Assembly: GCA_023128875.1 (NCBI GenBank)
Contig: JAGMDB010000037.1
Location: 1 to 6,292, forward strand
Reading direction: 5' to 3'
Length of the DNA: 6,292 nucleotides
Source: Dehalococcoidia bacterium
Lineage (GTDB): Bacteria; Chloroflexota; Dehalococcoidia; GIF9; AB-539-J10
Notes under the pieces: model-generated
Told to the model about the DNA's origin: nothing
Database searches by the model: none
The model's input: the letters and a program-made list of their open reading frames with translations, nothing else
Part shown: piece after piece, positions 6,091-6,292 of the stretch
Layout: each line of letters opens with the position of its first letter
Position numbering within the stretch: the stretch's first letter is position 1
Made by a program: the position numbers and the translations under genes

Positions 6091-6096
6091 ATTCAT

Positions 6097-6292
6097 ATGA
6101 AACGCCAATCAGGCATAAACGCCCTGTGGAAACATATTGAGCAAATAAAGCCAAAGGCAGCTATACTTACCCACTTTGGCATGACTATGTGGCGAGCTAA
6201 GCCCTGGGAGTTAGCCCGGAAATTAACTGAAGAAACTGGAATTTCAGTTATTGCTGCCAGGGATGGCATGAAATTCGACCTGTCGCAACTGG
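6097..6292 (+). pseudogene. C-terminal fragment of an MBL-fold metallo-hydrolase, running off the window
   Basis: From the ATG at 6097 the frame stays open to the window edge (65 codons). Its product contains IKPKAAILTHFGMTMWRA followed by LTEETGISVIAARDGMKF, the pattern of the C-terminal end of RNase Z-like MBL-fold hydrolases, in which the HFG histidine helps bind the metal. In that family these blocks sit near the end of a protein of about 200-280 residues, after an N-terminal HxHxDH motif. Here an in-frame TAA at 6067-6069 closes the frame, and none of the three forward frames between 5890 and 6096 shows an MBL core. It therefore looks like a gene that has lost its 5' part, or a short protein made of the C-terminal segment alone. 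No Shine-Dalgarno precedes the ATG. The family call is moderately sure; the broken state is an inference because the 3' end is not visible. Confidence 0.55.

Noticed and set aside
5890..6096. Possible tRNA-Cys gene next to the charging enzymes
   Set aside because: No cloverleaf pattern, T-loop GTTCRA box or CCA end could be found on either strand here or elsewhere in the window.
5946..6140. Plus-strand open frame of 64 codons with a TTG start, overlapping the hydrolase fragment
   Set aside because: No Shine-Dalgarno or well-placed -10, no recognisable domain, and a 44-base out-of-frame overlap with the recognisable fragment starting at 6097. It is most likely a chance frame.

Overview
The window looks like a piece of a bacterial chromosome, most likely from an uncultured member of the Chloroflexota (Dehalococcoidia-like). 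It carries a complete two-gene system for tRNA-dependent cysteine synthesis that is otherwise best known from methanogenic archaea. Three starts are preceded by bacterial-type extended -10 elements (TGnTAnAAT-like), which argues for a bacterium using a sigma70-type polymerase and against an archaeon with TATA boxes. The neighbouring genes (a slipin, a class 1B dihydroorotate dehydrogenase, a RimI-like acetyltransferase and a CinA-C/PncC protein) fit a bacterial chromosome. Naming the phylum is an inference. It rests on the published occurrence of SepRS/SepCysS in Chloroflexi and Ca. Parcubacteria, and on the non-minimal gene content here, which speaks against the reduced Parcubacteria.

Layout. 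(1) 1-740, plus strand: a slipin (stomatin/SPFH membrane protein), probably cut at its N-terminus by the window edge, followed by a clear intrinsic terminator at 761-809. (2) 950-1888, minus strand: pyrD, without pyrK beside it. (3) 1889-1960: a compact divergent promoter region serving pyrD and the RimI-like gene, in which both -10 elements lie almost directly against the start codons. (4) 1961-2641, plus strand: RimI-like GNAT acetyltransferase with a central insertion and a C-terminal tail. (5) 5889 down to 2705, minus strand: an apparent three-gene operon of CinA-C (pncC), SepRS (sepS) and SepCysS (pscS). The gap between the first two is 13 nt and the last two overlap by 8 nt. (6) 5890-6292: a short stretch with no convincing gene, then a C-terminal fragment of an MBL-fold hydrolase (6097 to the window end) that seems to lack its N-terminal catalytic part.

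How the genes work together. SepRS charges tRNA-Cys with O-phosphoserine. SepCysS then converts the bound phosphoserine to cysteine with PLP and a sulfur donor. The overlap implies coupled, roughly balanced synthesis of two enzymes that act in sequence on the same tRNA. All residues known to be catalytic in SepCysS (three cysteines and the PLP lysine) and the class II motifs of SepRS are present, so the pathway looks functional. The CinA-C protein at the head of the operon belongs to the NMN-deamidase (NAD salvage) family and has no known link to cysteine. The remaining genes are housekeeping or membrane functions on separate transcripts.

No tRNA, CRISPR array, insertion sequence or riboswitch was found by eye.
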